Positions 53,709 through 62,406 of a stretch of 64,000 nucleotides of DNA are shown in pieces. Made by a program: the position numbers and the translations under genes. The notes below the pieces were generated by a model, which worked only from the letters and a program-made list of their open reading frames with translations, was not told where the DNA came from and did not search any database. The stretch spans positions 2,142,501 through 2,206,500 of the forward strand of contig NZ_CP022372.1 of the NCBI RefSeq assembly GCF_002220095.1, written 5' to 3'. The stretch comes from Bosea sp. AS-1 (GTDB taxonomy: Bacteria > Pseudomonadota > Alphaproteobacteria > Rhizobiales > Beijerinckiaceae). Numbering within the stretch: position 1 is the first letter of the stretch; each line of letters opens with the position of its first letter.

Positions 53709-55096
53709 CCGCCCTGCAATCGGCGATGGCGGCTCCGCCGGCCGAGGAGCTGCCCACGCTGGCCGAGGCGACGCGCGTCTGGGCGCGGATCGGCTGCCTG
53801 TCCTTCGGCGGACCGGCGGGGCAGATCGCGCTGATGCATCGTGAGCTGGTCGAGGAGCGGCGCTGGATCGGGGAGGAGCGTTTCCTGCATGCGCTCAACT
53901 ACTGCATGCTGCTGCCGGGGCCGGAAGCGCAGCAGCTCGCGATCTATATCGGCTGGCTGATGCATCGCACGCTCGGGGGGTTGATCGCGGGCCTTCTCTT
54001 CATCTTGCCCGGTGCGCTGGTGATGCTGGGCCTCAGCGCCCTTTACGTCACCTGGCGCCACGTCCCGTTGATCGAGGGGTTGTTCTTCGGGATCAAGGCG
54101 GCGGTGCTCGCCATCGTCATCGAGGCCGGCTTCCGGATCAGCCGTCGCGCACTGAAGACGCCCGCGATGCGGCTTTTGGCAGCGGCGGCCTTTCTGGCGC
54201 TTTTCCTGTTCAAGATGCCGTTCCCTCTCGTCATCCTCGCGGCGGCACTCATCGGCTGGGCCGGACACCGGCTGGCGCCCGGCCGGTTCTCCGCGACGCA
54301 GCGGCACGGCGCGATGGGGCCGCCCGTCACCGGGTTGGTCGATGCCCTCTTCGCGCGTGGAGAGCTCGGCCATGCGCAGCCCTCGACGAGCAGGGCACTG
54401 CGCGTGCTGGCGCTCGGGATTCCGCTCTGGCTGGCGCCGGTCGGGTTGCTCTGGCTGACGACCGGTGCCGGCAGTGTCTGGACGCAGATCGGCTCCTTCT
54501 TCAGCGTGATGGCGGTCGTCACCTTCGGTGGCGCCTATGCGGTGCTGAGCTATGTTGCGCAGGCGGCGGTCGAGGGGTTCGGCTGGCTCGCGCCGGGGCA
54601 GATGCTGGACGGGCTTGGACTGGCGGAGACCACGCCGGGGCCGCTCGTGCTGGTCCTGCAATTCGTCGGCTTCCTGGCCGGCTTCGGGGCGCCCGGAACC
54701 TTGCCTCCGCTGCTGGCGGGCAGTTTCGGGGCACTGCTGACGCTGTGGGCGACCTTCGCGCCCTGCTTTCTCTGGATCTTCCTCGGGGCGCCCTATGTCG
54801 AGGCCCTGCGCAGCAATGCGGGACTCTCGGCGGCACTGGCGGCGATCACGGCGGCCGTGGTCGGAGTGGTCGCAAATCTCGCCCTGTGGTTCGGGCTGCA
54901 TGCACTCTTTCGCGAAGTGCGCAGCCTCGATCTCGTCTGGCTCGCTCCGGATGTGCCGGTGTTCTCGTCGCTGGACTGGCGGGCTGCGCTGCTTGCCGCG
55001 GCCGCTATCGTCGCGATCCTGCGGTTCCGCATCGGCATGATGCCGGTGCTCGCCGCCTGCGCGGCGGCGGGCATCGTACTCAAGGGTTTCGGTTGA
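53705..55096 (+). CDS. chrA: Chromate transporter ChrA
   Basis: A 463-residue long-form CHR protein made of two homologous halves, expelling chromate from the cytoplasm. N-terminal half: RIGCLSFGGPAGQIALMHRE (about 31-50), LNYCMLLPGPEAQQLAIYIG, WLMHRTLGGLIAGLLFILPG. C-terminal half: FFSVMAVVTFGGAYAVLSYV, GWLAPGQMLDGLGLAETTPG and PLVLVLQFVGFLAGF. The GPxGQIA and E/Q-TTPGP signature sites are intact. It is translationally coupled to the rhodanese-ChrB gene. Confidence 0.92.
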   Translation: MTALQSAMAAPPAEELPTLAEATRVWARIGCLSFGGPAGQIALMHRELVEERRWIGEERFLHALNYCMLLPGPEAQQLAIYIGWLMHRTLGGLIAGLLFILPGALVMLGLSALYVTWRHVPLIEGLFFGIKAAVLAIVIEAGFRISRRALKTPAMRLLAAAAFLALFLFKMPFPLVILAAALIGWAGHRLAPGRFSATQRHGAMGPPVTGLVDALFARGELGHAQPSTSRALRVLALGIPLWLAPVGLLWLTTGAGSVWTQIGSFFSVMAVVTFGGAYAVLSYVAQAAVEGFGWLAPGQMLDGLGLAETTPGPLVLVLQFVGFLAGFGAPGTLPPLLAGSFGALLTLWATFAPCFLWIFLGAPYVEALRSNAGLSAALAAITAAVVGVVANLALWFGLHALFREVRSLDLVWLAPDVPVFSSLDWRAALLAAAAIVAILRFRIGMMPVLAACAAAGIVLKGFG

Positions 55097-55099
55097 GGG

Positions 55100-55420
55100 T
55101 CAGCGGCGCGGCGGCTCGCCGGGTTCTATGACGCGGTATTCGGCGTCGATGATCTCGATCCGATCGGCCGCAGGGCGTTGGCCCGCGAAGGGGTCGACCG
55201 GGCGATCGAAGCCGGCAGCCTTGAGCTTGGCCTTGAGCCGCCAGACCGCGATGGCGCCGGCGACCGCGACGATCGGAATCAGGATGAGCGCGAGGCTTGC
55301 GGCCACCAGGAACAGGGTGACGCCGATGACGAAGCTCGCCGCCATGACGAGCCAGGTTACCCAGCGCGGCGCCGCCGTGGCGCGTCCGTTGAGCCGATCT
55401 TGAAGATTGACGCGGATCAT
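55100..55420 (-). CDS. Small two-helix membrane protein, unknown
   Basis: A 106-residue protein I do not recognise. It has one long or two adjacent hydrophobic segments (WVTWLVMAASFVIGVTLFLV and AASLALILIPIVAVAGAIAV), a basic linker (WRLKAKLKAAGF) and an acidic, proline-containing C-terminus (DRIEIIDAEYRVIEPGEP). The DAEYRVIE ending recurs in small alphaproteobacterial membrane proteins. It converges on chrA, three bases from its stop. Confidence 0.7.
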   Translation of the reverse strand: MIRVNLQDRLNGRATAAPRWVTWLVMAASFVIGVTLFLVAASLALILIPIVAVAGAIAVWRLKAKLKAAGFDRPVDPFAGQRPAADRIEIIDAEYRVIEPGEPPRR

Positions 55421-55498
55421 GTCGTTTTCATTCCTTCCCGGGCCCAGAGATAGGAACGAAATGCGGCGTTGACGAGATGGGGACTGCGACTCTTGTAC

Positions 55499-56704
55499 TC
55501 AGCCCGCTTCCGTTCCGCTCGCGTCGCGCCAGTCATAGAGCCAGCCATAGCGGCTGCGCATGCCGTCCGGACCGAGGCGCTTGAGGACGAGGTCGCGCCC
55601 GATGCTCCAGGGCCAGCCGAGATGGAAGTTGCGGCCATTCTGCCGGCTCGCCTCCTGAACGCGGGCGACGCGCCGGGCGCGGGCGGCGGCGTAGGCCGCC
55701 ATGGCGGCAGGCACGCCAGCCGCTCCCTCCCGCGCCAGATGTTCCGCGAGCAGGCGCGCCAGTACGCCGGCGTCCTCGATGGCGAGCGAGGCGCCCTGCG
55801 CAAGGAAGGGCAGGACCGGGTGAGCGGCGTCGCCAAGGAGCGCGATCCGCCCTCTGGCCATGGCGGCGGGCTTGCGATCGAACAGGGACCAGACCTGCCA
55901 GCCGGTCGCGGCGCCTGCCAACTGGCGCAGAGCGGAGGAGCCGGCGGCAAGGTGGTCGGTCAGCACCGCGTTGTCGCCGGCGCGGGTCCAGCCTTCGCGC
56001 GCTTCCTTGGCCTGTCGCAGGACGACGATGTTGATCTGCCTGCCGCTCGAGACCGGGTAGTGGACGGCATGGCGCTGGGGGCCGAGATGCAGGGTCACGC
56101 GCGGCTTCTCGCCCGCGAGGCTGGCGGCGGCGGTAGGGACCATGGCGCGCCAGGCTTCGTAGCCGGTGAATTCCGGCGGGGCGGCGTCGCCCGTGAGGCT
56201 GCGGGCGCGCGACCATAGCCCGTCGGCACCGATCAGGCCGAGGCCATGCAGCGTTTCGCCGCCGTTCTGGCTGGCCAGCGTCGCGGTGACACCCGCCTCG
56301 TCCTGCCGGACATCCTCGACACCGCGTCCGACGATGAAGCGGATGTTCGGCATGGCGCGAGCAGCATCGAGCAGGATGGTGTGCAGGTCGATGCGGCTCA
56401 GCAGGCGGAAGGGGGTTGGCAACCGCGCCGGATCGGCCGGCATCTCGACGATCGGCTTGCCGTCTCCCCAGCGCCGGATCATGAGCCCATGCGAGGCGAC
56501 GCCGACGCGCTTCAGCGGCAGGGCGAGGTCGAGCGCATCGAGTACGCGGCCGGAATTCGGGGTGAGCTGGAGGCCGGCCCCGGTCTCGCCGAAGCCGGTG
56601 CGCTTCTCGATGACGGTCGAGGCGATGCCGCGCCGCGCCAGCGACAGTGCCGCCGTCAGGCCGCCAATGCCGGCGCCGGCAATGAGGAGGTGAGGAGCAG
56701 TCAC
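55499..56704 (-). CDS. FAD-dependent aromatic-ring monooxygenase (salicylate hydroxylase-like)
   Basis: A single-component flavoprotein hydroxylase of 401 residues. FAD motifs: LLIAGAGIGGLTAALSLARR (about 6-25), the second FAD/NADPH DG motif GLIGADGLWSRARSLTG (about 157) and GRIALLGDAAHPVLPFLAQG (about 282-301, GD motif). Arg of RLLSRIDLHTILLDA is the usual FAD contact. The substrate is probably an aromatic or related carboxylate. Start ATG gives the FAD loop near residue 10. The next gene, a zinc-finger protein, lies 100 bases upstream on the same strand. Confidence 0.88.
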   Translation of the reverse strand: MTAPHLLIAGAGIGGLTAALSLARRGIASTVIEKRTGFGETGAGLQLTPNSGRVLDALDLALPLKRVGVASHGLMIRRWGDGKPIVEMPADPARLPTPFRLLSRIDLHTILLDAARAMPNIRFIVGRGVEDVRQDEAGVTATLASQNGGETLHGLGLIGADGLWSRARSLTGDAAPPEFTGYEAWRAMVPTAAASLAGEKPRVTLHLGPQRHAVHYPVSSGRQINIVVLRQAKEAREGWTRAGDNAVLTDHLAAGSSALRQLAGAATGWQVWSLFDRKPAAMARGRIALLGDAAHPVLPFLAQGASLAIEDAGVLARLLAEHLAREGAAGVPAAMAAYAAARARRVARVQEASRQNGRNFHLGWPWSIGRDLVLKRLGPDGMRSRYGWLYDWRDASGTEAG

Positions 56705-56805
56705 GGCGAAAGCCTTCGATCGGGCGGCGTGCGCGGAACCGTTGGGGAGCGCAGGTGCCCCTCAGAACCTGCGCGACGGGCCTGCGGCCGGTCAGGTCAC
56801 GGGGA

Positions 56806-57057
56806 TCAGGCCGCCTTGGCGGAGTCGTGATACTCGCATTCCGGCGGGTTGGAGGCGCTGCCCTTCAGCGAGGCGTCGTATTTGAACAGCGTCGAGCAAT
56901 AGGGGCAGATGATCTCGGCGTCCGCGCCCATGTCGAGGAAGACATGCGGATGGTCGAAGGGCGGCTTGGCGCCGATGCACATGAACTCGCGCGCGCCGAT
57001 ATGGATGACGGCGACACCGGGGTCGTTCTGGAAATGCGGAATGCCGGTCGCGGCCAT
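56806..57057 (-). CDS. Zinc-finger domain protein (zf-CHCC, NDUFS6-like)
   Basis: An 83-residue protein with ligands in REFMCIGAKPPFDHPHVFLD (Cys and His) and IICPYCSTLFKYD (two Cys), as in the zf-CHCC family related to the NDUFS6 subunit of complex I. After the finger it has a short tail ending HDSAKAA. Alphaproteobacterial versions are thought to assist complex I. Start ATG at 57057 (MAATGIPHFQ) is the family-like one; the much longer open frame upstream is not coding-like. Confidence 0.87.
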   Translation of the reverse strand: MAATGIPHFQNDPGVAVIHIGAREFMCIGAKPPFDHPHVFLDMGADAEIICPYCSTLFKYDASLKGSASNPPECEYHDSAKAA

Positions 57058-57155
57058 GGCTCTTCGCTCTTCAAAGCTGGAATTCGCGCGCAACCTATCT
57101 CGACACGCTGCGAGATGCCAGAGGCTGTTCGCGCCGGGTGGCGGCGCAGTTTGCC

Positions 57156-58145
57156 TCAGGGTCCCCGCAGGCAGGCCTGCGCCAGACGGGTCATTCGGGT
57201 GCCTTCCTCGGCGGAGAGCGTGTCGGAGAGCGCCTTCTGCCAGAGGTTCTCGCGCTTCAGCCCGGCGACGGTGCAAGAGCAGACCTCCCGGCAGGCCTGT
57301 TCGGAGAGCGAAGGACCGGTGCAGCTGCGCTGGCACTCCGCCCGGAAGGCACGTTCGTCCGGCGGGAGCGGCGTGACGATCTGCGTCGCCAGCATGATGA
57401 GGCCGATGAAGAGCGGCTGGTGGACCAGATAGACCAGCAGGCTGTGGCGCCCGCCCCAGCAGATGATTCGTGCCGGCGCCGAACGGGGGCTCCAGGCCGC
57501 CGCAGCCGTTCCGTCGAGACGGGGCAGGGCGAGACGGGCCAGCACGATGCCGGTGAGGACGCAGCCGAACCACGGGAAGACCGGTACGAAATCGGCGGTC
57601 TGGATCGGGGCATGCGAGAAGCCGAGCCACACCACCCAGGGCCCCTCGAAGATCGGGCTTGCGACGAAGGCGGGCAAGGCGAAGGCGACGGCCGCTGCGA
57701 GGGCGACCAAGACAACCGGAAGGCGCAGGAAAGGCAGGGCGAGCACGCTCGCCAGCGCGACATGGTGCAGGATGCCGAAGAAGATGAAGTTCTCGCGCAT
57801 CGCGAAGAAGGTGCCGATCGTCACCGCAGCGGCGGCCGCGACGACCATGGCGAGGCGCTTCAGGAAGGCCGCGCGGTTCAGGCCCTTGCGCGTCGCCAGC
57901 ACGAGGCTGATGCCGACGACGACGAGGAAGGAGCCGGCGATGCAGCGCGCGAACAGCCGCCAGCCCGGCTCGAAGGCGATGTCGGTTTCGATCAGTCCGA
58001 AATTCGACAGGTCATAAGCGAAATGGAAGACGAACATCGCCAGCAGCGCGACGCCGCGGGCGAGATCGACGAGCTGGATGCGGCCGCCTTTCGCGGTGGA
58101 GGCCGGGATCGGCATGGAGGACGTGGCGGCGGCAGGCTCGGTCAT
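57156..58145 (-). CDS. DUF1624 (heparan acetyltransferase-like) membrane protein with Cys-rich tail
   Basis: A 329-residue membrane protein with about seven or eight hydrophobic segments. The DUF1624 region is in RIQLVDLARGVALLAMFVFH, FAYDLSNFGLI, FLVVVGISLVLATRKGLN, FGILHHVALASVLALP and HSLLVYLVHQPLFIGLIMLA. The C-terminal ~60 residues form a soluble tail with CQRSC and CREVCSC (CX3C-X9-CX3CXC), not part of the membrane fold. Related proteins act as membrane acyltransferases. Start ATG at 58145. Confidence 0.83.
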   Translation of the reverse strand: MTEPAAATSSMPIPASTAKGGRIQLVDLARGVALLAMFVFHFAYDLSNFGLIETDIAFEPGWRLFARCIAGSFLVVVGISLVLATRKGLNRAAFLKRLAMVVAAAAAVTIGTFFAMRENFIFFGILHHVALASVLALPFLRLPVVLVALAAAVAFALPAFVASPIFEGPWVVWLGFSHAPIQTADFVPVFPWFGCVLTGIVLARLALPRLDGTAAAAWSPRSAPARIICWGGRHSLLVYLVHQPLFIGLIMLATQIVTPLPPDERAFRAECQRSCTGPSLSEQACREVCSCTVAGLKRENLWQKALSDTLSAEEGTRMTRLAQACLRGP

Positions 58146-58246
58146 GGCCGTCGTTCATAAGCAAGCCGCGCCACAGCCGCTACCCAAAGCAGCGTCGGCA
58201 TGGCAGGGAAGATGGCTGAGTGAGGCGGATTTCGACGACGGGACCC

Positions 58247-59014
58247 ATGCAGAGCTTTTCCTCCGACGGTGTGAACATCGCTTATATCGATCTCGCGCCC
58301 ACCGGTGAGGCGCCGAAACATGAAACGGTGATGCTCGTCCACGGTTTCGCTTCGACCCATGTCATCAACTGGGTCAACACCCAGTGGACCAAGTCGCTGA
58401 CCCATGCCGGATACCGCGTCGTCACGCTCGACAATCGTGGCCATGGCGAGAGCGAGAAGCTCTACGATCCCGCTGCCTATTCCTCGCAGATCATGGCCGA
58501 GGATGTGCGCCGGCTGATGGACCATCTCGACATTCCGCGCGCGGCGGTGATGGGGTACTCGATGGGCGCGCGGATCTCGGCGCATCTGGCGCTGGCGCAT
58601 CCGCAGCGGCTGAACGCGCTGCTGCTCGGCGGGCTCGGCATCCATCTCGTCGAGGGCGTCGGACTGCCGATCGGCATCGCCGATGCGATGGAGGCGCCGT
58701 CGCTCGATGGGCTGACCGATCCGATGCAGCGCATGTTCCGCGCCTTCGCCGAGCAGACGAAGAGCGACCTCAGGGCGCTGGCCGCCTGCATCCGCGGCTC
58801 GCGACAGACCCTGACCGCCGCGCAGGTCGGCCGGATCGCCGTGCCGACCCTGGTCAGCGTCGGCACGAGGGACGACGTCTCCGGCTCCGGTCCCGAACTG
58901 GCGAAGCTCATTCCCGGTGCGGAATCCTTCGCCATCGAAGGGCGCGACCACAATCTCGCGGTCGGCGACAAGAGCCACAAGCAGGCGGTTCTCGACTTTC
59001 TCGCGCGTTTGTGA
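58247..59014 (+). CDS. Alpha/beta-fold hydrolase
   Basis: A 255-residue single-domain hydrolase. Oxyanion region VMLVHGFASTHVINW (about 29), TLDNRGHGESEKLYD, nucleophile elbow VMGYSMGARISAHLALAHP (Ser about 101), acid VSVGTRDDVSG and catalytic His in EGRDHNLAVGDK. It resembles the family that includes lipase/esterase and homoserine-transacetylase-like proteins, with substrate unknown. The ATG at 58247 gives MQSFSSDGVNIAY; an in-frame start nine codons earlier is not needed. Confidence 0.87.
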   Translation: MQSFSSDGVNIAYIDLAPTGEAPKHETVMLVHGFASTHVINWVNTQWTKSLTHAGYRVVTLDNRGHGESEKLYDPAAYSSQIMAEDVRRLMDHLDIPRAAVMGYSMGARISAHLALAHPQRLNALLLGGLGIHLVEGVGLPIGIADAMEAPSLDGLTDPMQRMFRAFAEQTKSDLRALAACIRGSRQTLTAAQVGRIAVPTLVSVGTRDDVSGSGPELAKLIPGAESFAIEGRDHNLAVGDKSHKQAVLDFLARL

Positions 59015-59201
59015 GAAGTCTCCGGGCTCTGAGAGGCATTCTGGAAAAAAGCAGGCGACGCCAATGTGTTGTCGACGTTCCCTGAAAAACTGAATCCGCT
59101 GCCTCCCGTTTCGATTCAATTTCGTCCGGCTTGAGCCTTTGATGCCGCCCGGCTTGCGGGTAGGCTGTCTTGCTGCCGACGATCCTTTCCGGAGAACGAT
59201 C

Positions 59202-60050
59202 ATGCCGTCAGGGCGCTCCGCCGTGGAAGCTCGCGATCCCGCAACCGGCCTCGACCGGCTCGATCCCGTCTGGGCCCGCCTGCGCGGCGAGGCCGAGGCT
59301 GCCGTCGCCGCCGAGCCGGCGCTCGGCACGCTCATCGTCGCCTCGGTGCTCAATCAGCCGAGCTTCGAATGCGCTGTGGCGCATCGCGTCGCGGTCAGGC
59401 TCGGTCACCAGGCCGTGACGTCCGACCTGATCGAGCAGGCCTTCAGCGAGGCGATGGCCGACGATGCGAGCATCGGGCCTGGCATGCGTGCCGACGTCAT
59501 GGCGGTGCTCGACCGCGATCCGGCTTGCTACCGGGTGCTCGAGCCGGTGCTGTACTTCAAGGGCTTCCATGCGCTGCAGTGCCACCGCCTGGCGCATTGG
59601 CTGTGGAAGCGGGACCGGCGCGACTTCGCGCTCTATTTGCAGTCGCGTGCGTCGGAGATCTTCCAGACCGACATCAACCCGGCCGCCCGGATCGGCAAGG
59701 GCGTCTTCCTCGACCATGCGACCGGCCTCGTCGTCGGCGAGACCGCGGTGATCGAGGACGATGTCTCGATGCTGCACAGCGTCACGCTCGGCGGTACGGG
59801 CAAGCAGGGCGGCGACCGCCATCCCAAGATCCGCAAGGGCGTGCTGATCGGTGCCGGCGCGAAGATCCTCGGCAATATCGAGGTCGGCCAGTGCAGCCGT
59901 GTCGCCGCAGGGTCCGTCGTGCTGGCGTCGGTGCCGCGCAACAAGACCGTGGCAGGCGTGCCGGCCAAGGTCGTCGGCGAGGCCGGCTGTGCGGAGCCGT
60001 CGCGCTCGATGGACCAGATCCTCGAAGCCGGCTGCGGCGCCTATATCTGA
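59202..60050 (+). CDS. cysE: Serine O-acetyltransferase
   Basis: Acetylates L-serine with acetyl-CoA, the first step of cysteine synthesis. The 282-residue product has an N-terminal SATase helical domain (LDPVWARLRGEAEAAVAAEP, FKGFHALQCHRLAHWLWKRD with the active-site His) and C-terminal hexapeptide repeats (IGKGVFLDHATGLVVGETAV, VSMLHSVTLGGTGKQGGDRH, RKGVLIGAGAKILGNIEVGQ), ending CGAYI; the terminal Ile is typical of the partner for cysteine synthase. Start ATG at 59202. Its last ten bases overlap the 3' end of the convergent lysR gene. Confidence 0.94.
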   Translation: MPSGRSAVEARDPATGLDRLDPVWARLRGEAEAAVAAEPALGTLIVASVLNQPSFECAVAHRVAVRLGHQAVTSDLIEQAFSEAMADDASIGPGMRADVMAVLDRDPACYRVLEPVLYFKGFHALQCHRLAHWLWKRDRRDFALYLQSRASEIFQTDINPAARIGKGVFLDHATGLVVGETAVIEDDVSMLHSVTLGGTGKQGGDRHPKIRKGVLIGAGAKILGNIEVGQCSRVAAGSVVLASVPRNKTVAGVPAKVVGEAGCAEPSRSMDQILEAGCGAYI

Positions 60051-61000
60051 TCTGCCTGCGCCGAGGCGGCGAGCCATTCCATCACCTCGATCCGGCGCGC
60101 ATGCGCGCCGGCGTTCGTGGCCGGCGTCAGGGTGAGCCTGTCAGCCGTCGGGACAGCTTGTCCGAAAGGCGCGACCAGCCGGCCGGCTGCGAGATAAGGC
60201 GCGACGAGACTCATCCGCCCCATCAGGAGGCCGGAGCCGGAGAGCGCGGCCTCCAGGGCCAGGCTGTAGAGCGAGAAGGCCGGGCCACGGCCGGGATCGA
60301 CCTTCGCCTCCGGCGCCGCGGCAGCGAGCCAGCGCGCCCAGTCGCCGCGCCAGACGGCATCGTGCAGCAGCGTCTGCCGGGCGAGATCGGCTGGCGATGC
60401 CAGCCTTTCGGCCAGCGCCGGGGCGCAGACGGGCAGGATCGCGTCGGGGCCGATCCGGAGCGTGGACGGCTCCGCGGTGGCATCCCGGTAGAACAGTGCC
60501 AGATCATGGGAATCGCGCAGCGGATCCGGCGGCTCCTCCATCGCCGAGACGGAGATCTGCAACTCGGGAAAGGCCTGCTGCAGGCGGCCGAGGCGCGGGG
60601 ACAGCCAGAGCTGGGCGATGCAGGGCAGGGCGGCGATGGCGAGCGGGCGGTGCGGCTCGGCATCGCGCAGCGTCTGTACGGCCTGGCCGAGCAGGTCGAA
60701 GCCGCGCGTCAGCTTCGGCAGCGCCTCGCGTGCGGCGTCGGTGAGGGCGACCCCTTGCGGCATCCGCCTGAAGAGCGGGAAGCCCAGCGTCGCCTCGAGC
60801 TGCCGGACATGCTGGGTGACGGCGCCCGCCGTCACGGCCAGCTCCTCGGCCGCCTTGGCGAAGCTTTCCAGCCGGGCCGCGGCCTCGAAGGCGCGCAGCG
60901 CATTGAGCGGCGGCAGGCGCGGGCGCGGCGGCTTGACAGGCAAGGGCAGGCTCCCGGTCGAGGGTGAGATTTCCTCAGGCTCCTCAGCAGCAATACTCAT
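60041..61000 (-). CDS. LysR-family transcriptional regulator
   Basis: A 319-residue regulator. The winged-helix domain spans about 30-90 (PPLNALRAFEAAARLESFAK, AAEELAVTAGAVTQHVRQLE, FPLFRRMPQGVALTDAAR) after a Pro-rich N-terminal tail; the effector domain follows (PLAIAALPCIAQLWLSPRLG, SLYSLALEAALSGSGLLMGR). This is the GcvA-like subgroup. It is divergent from the SHMT-like gene, 65 bases apart, the usual arrangement for a LysR protein controlling its neighbour. Confidence 0.9.
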   Translation of the reverse strand: MSIAAEEPEEISPSTGSLPLPVKPPRPRLPPLNALRAFEAAARLESFAKAAEELAVTAGAVTQHVRQLEATLGFPLFRRMPQGVALTDAAREALPKLTRGFDLLGQAVQTLRDAEPHRPLAIAALPCIAQLWLSPRLGRLQQAFPELQISVSAMEEPPDPLRDSHDLALFYRDATAEPSTLRIGPDAILPVCAPALAERLASPADLARQTLLHDAVWRGDWARWLAAAAPEAKVDPGRGPAFSLYSLALEAALSGSGLLMGRMSLVAPYLAAGRLVAPFGQAVPTADRLTLTPATNAGAHARRIEVMEWLAASAQADQI

Positions 61001-61065
61001 TTGCGCGGCGCCGGGCAAACGGCTGTTATGGCGCCGTTCTGGCAGGACGGCTCGGGAGGGAAGCG
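61001..61065. promoter_or_regulatory. Divergent LysR / SHMT-like intergenic region
   Basis: The 65-base gap between the divergent start codons must hold the lysR and SHMT-like promoters and any LysR operator. The right end has TCGGGAGGGAAGCG, a good ribosome site just before the ATG at 61066. I see no clear T-N11-A palindrome by eye. Confidence 0.4.
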
Positions 61066-62388
61066 ATGACGGCACTGGGACGGCGCGATTGGGTGCCGCA
61101 GGCGAGCGAGGATTACATCCAGCGGATCGCCGGCGAGACGGCGAGCCAGCCGCTCGACGCGATCGCGCAGAGGATCGCGGCGCTGACCGCGGAGAACCGC
61201 GCCATCCATGAGCGCGATTGCGTCAACCTCAACCCCGCGACCAATGTCATGAACCCGAAGGCGGAGGCGCTGCTCTCGGCCGGGATCGGGGCGCGCCCCT
61301 CGCTCGGCTATCCCGGCGACAAATACGAGATGGGGCTGGAGGCGATCGAGCAGATCGAGGTGATCGCGGCCGAGCTTGCCGCGGAGGTCTTCGGCGCAAA
61401 ATATGCCGAGATTCGCGTCCCGTCCGGCGCCATCGCCAATCTCTACGCCTTCATGGTCGCGGCGAAGGCCGGCGACTGCATCATCGCGCCGCCCGGCGAG
61501 ATCGGCGGCCATGTCACCCATCATGGCGCGGGCGCCGCCGGACTCTACGGCATCGTCACCCATCCGGCGCCGATCGACCCGGTGAACTACACCGTCGATG
61601 TCGACAGGCTCAGGGCCGATGCGTTGCGCCTGCGGCCGAAGCTGATCTCGATCGGCGGCAGCCTCAACCTCTTCCCGCATCCGATCCGCGAGATCCGCGC
61701 CATCGCCGACGAGATCGGCGCGCTGGTGCTGTTCGATGCGGCGCATATGTCCGGCATGATCGCCGGCCATGGCTGGCAGCAGCCGCTGGAGGAGGGCGCT
61801 CACCTGATGACGATGAGCACCTATAAGAGCCTTGGCGGTCCGCCCTCCGGCCTGATCCTGACCAATGACGCCGCCATCGCCAGGAAGCTCGACGCCATCG
61901 CCTATCCCGGGCTGACGGCCAATTTCGACGCGGCGAAATCGGCGGCGCTCGCCGTCTCGCTGCTCGACTGGAAGGCCTATGGACGCGCCTATGCGCAGGA
62001 GATGGCGAAGACCGCGAAGGCGCTGGCGGAGGCGCTCGGCGAACGGCAAGTGCCGGTCTTCGCCCGCGACCGGGGCATGACGACCTCGCACCAGTTCGCC
62101 ATCGAGGCGGCGCCTTATGGCGGCGGGCAGGCGGCGGCGAAGAAGCTGCGCGCCGTCAACATCCTCTCCTGCGGCATCGGCCTGCCGCTGCCGGCGGTGG
62201 AGGGCGACGTGAACGGGCTCCGGCTCGGCACGCCCGAGATCGTGCGCTTCGGCATGACGGCGGCGGATATGCCGGAGCTCGCGGGTTATATCGCCGAGGG
62301 GCTGAATGGCTCGCGCCCGGCCGAGGCGGTGGCGAAGGACGTGACTGCCTTCCGCAGCCGCTTCCGCGAGTTGCATTTCATGCGCTGA
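61066..62388 (+). CDS. Serine hydroxymethyltransferase-like PLP enzyme (possible alpha-methylserine aldolase)
   Basis: A 440-residue fold-type I PLP enzyme of the GlyA family: LNPATNVMNPKAEALLSAGI, GYPGDKYEMGLEAIEQIEVI, VPSGAIANLYAFMVAAKAGD, FDAAHMSGMIAGHGWQQPLE (PLP-binding Asp/His) and the PLP-lysine motif STYKSLGGPPSGLIL. Canonical GlyA has TTTHKTLRGPRGG, so the site around the Lys is changed, and the canonical N-terminal SEN opening is not seen. The divergent LysR gene suggests substrate-induced catabolism. GlyA homologues from Bosea and relatives have been described as alpha-methylserine aldolases, which makes that one candidate activity; L-threonine-type aldol cleavage is another. Confidence 0.82.
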   Translation: MTALGRRDWVPQASEDYIQRIAGETASQPLDAIAQRIAALTAENRAIHERDCVNLNPATNVMNPKAEALLSAGIGARPSLGYPGDKYEMGLEAIEQIEVIAAELAAEVFGAKYAEIRVPSGAIANLYAFMVAAKAGDCIIAPPGEIGGHVTHHGAGAAGLYGIVTHPAPIDPVNYTVDVDRLRADALRLRPKLISIGGSLNLFPHPIREIRAIADEIGALVLFDAAHMSGMIAGHGWQQPLEEGAHLMTMSTYKSLGGPPSGLILTNDAAIARKLDAIAYPGLTANFDAAKSAALAVSLLDWKAYGRAYAQEMAKTAKALAEALGERQVPVFARDRGMTTSHQFAIEAAPYGGGQAAAKKLRAVNILSCGIGLPLPAVEGDVNGLRLGTPEIVRFGMTAADMPELAGYIAEGLNGSRPAEAVAKDVTAFRSRFRELHFMR

Positions 62389-62406
62389 GCGCCGCGGCCT
62401 GCCTGC

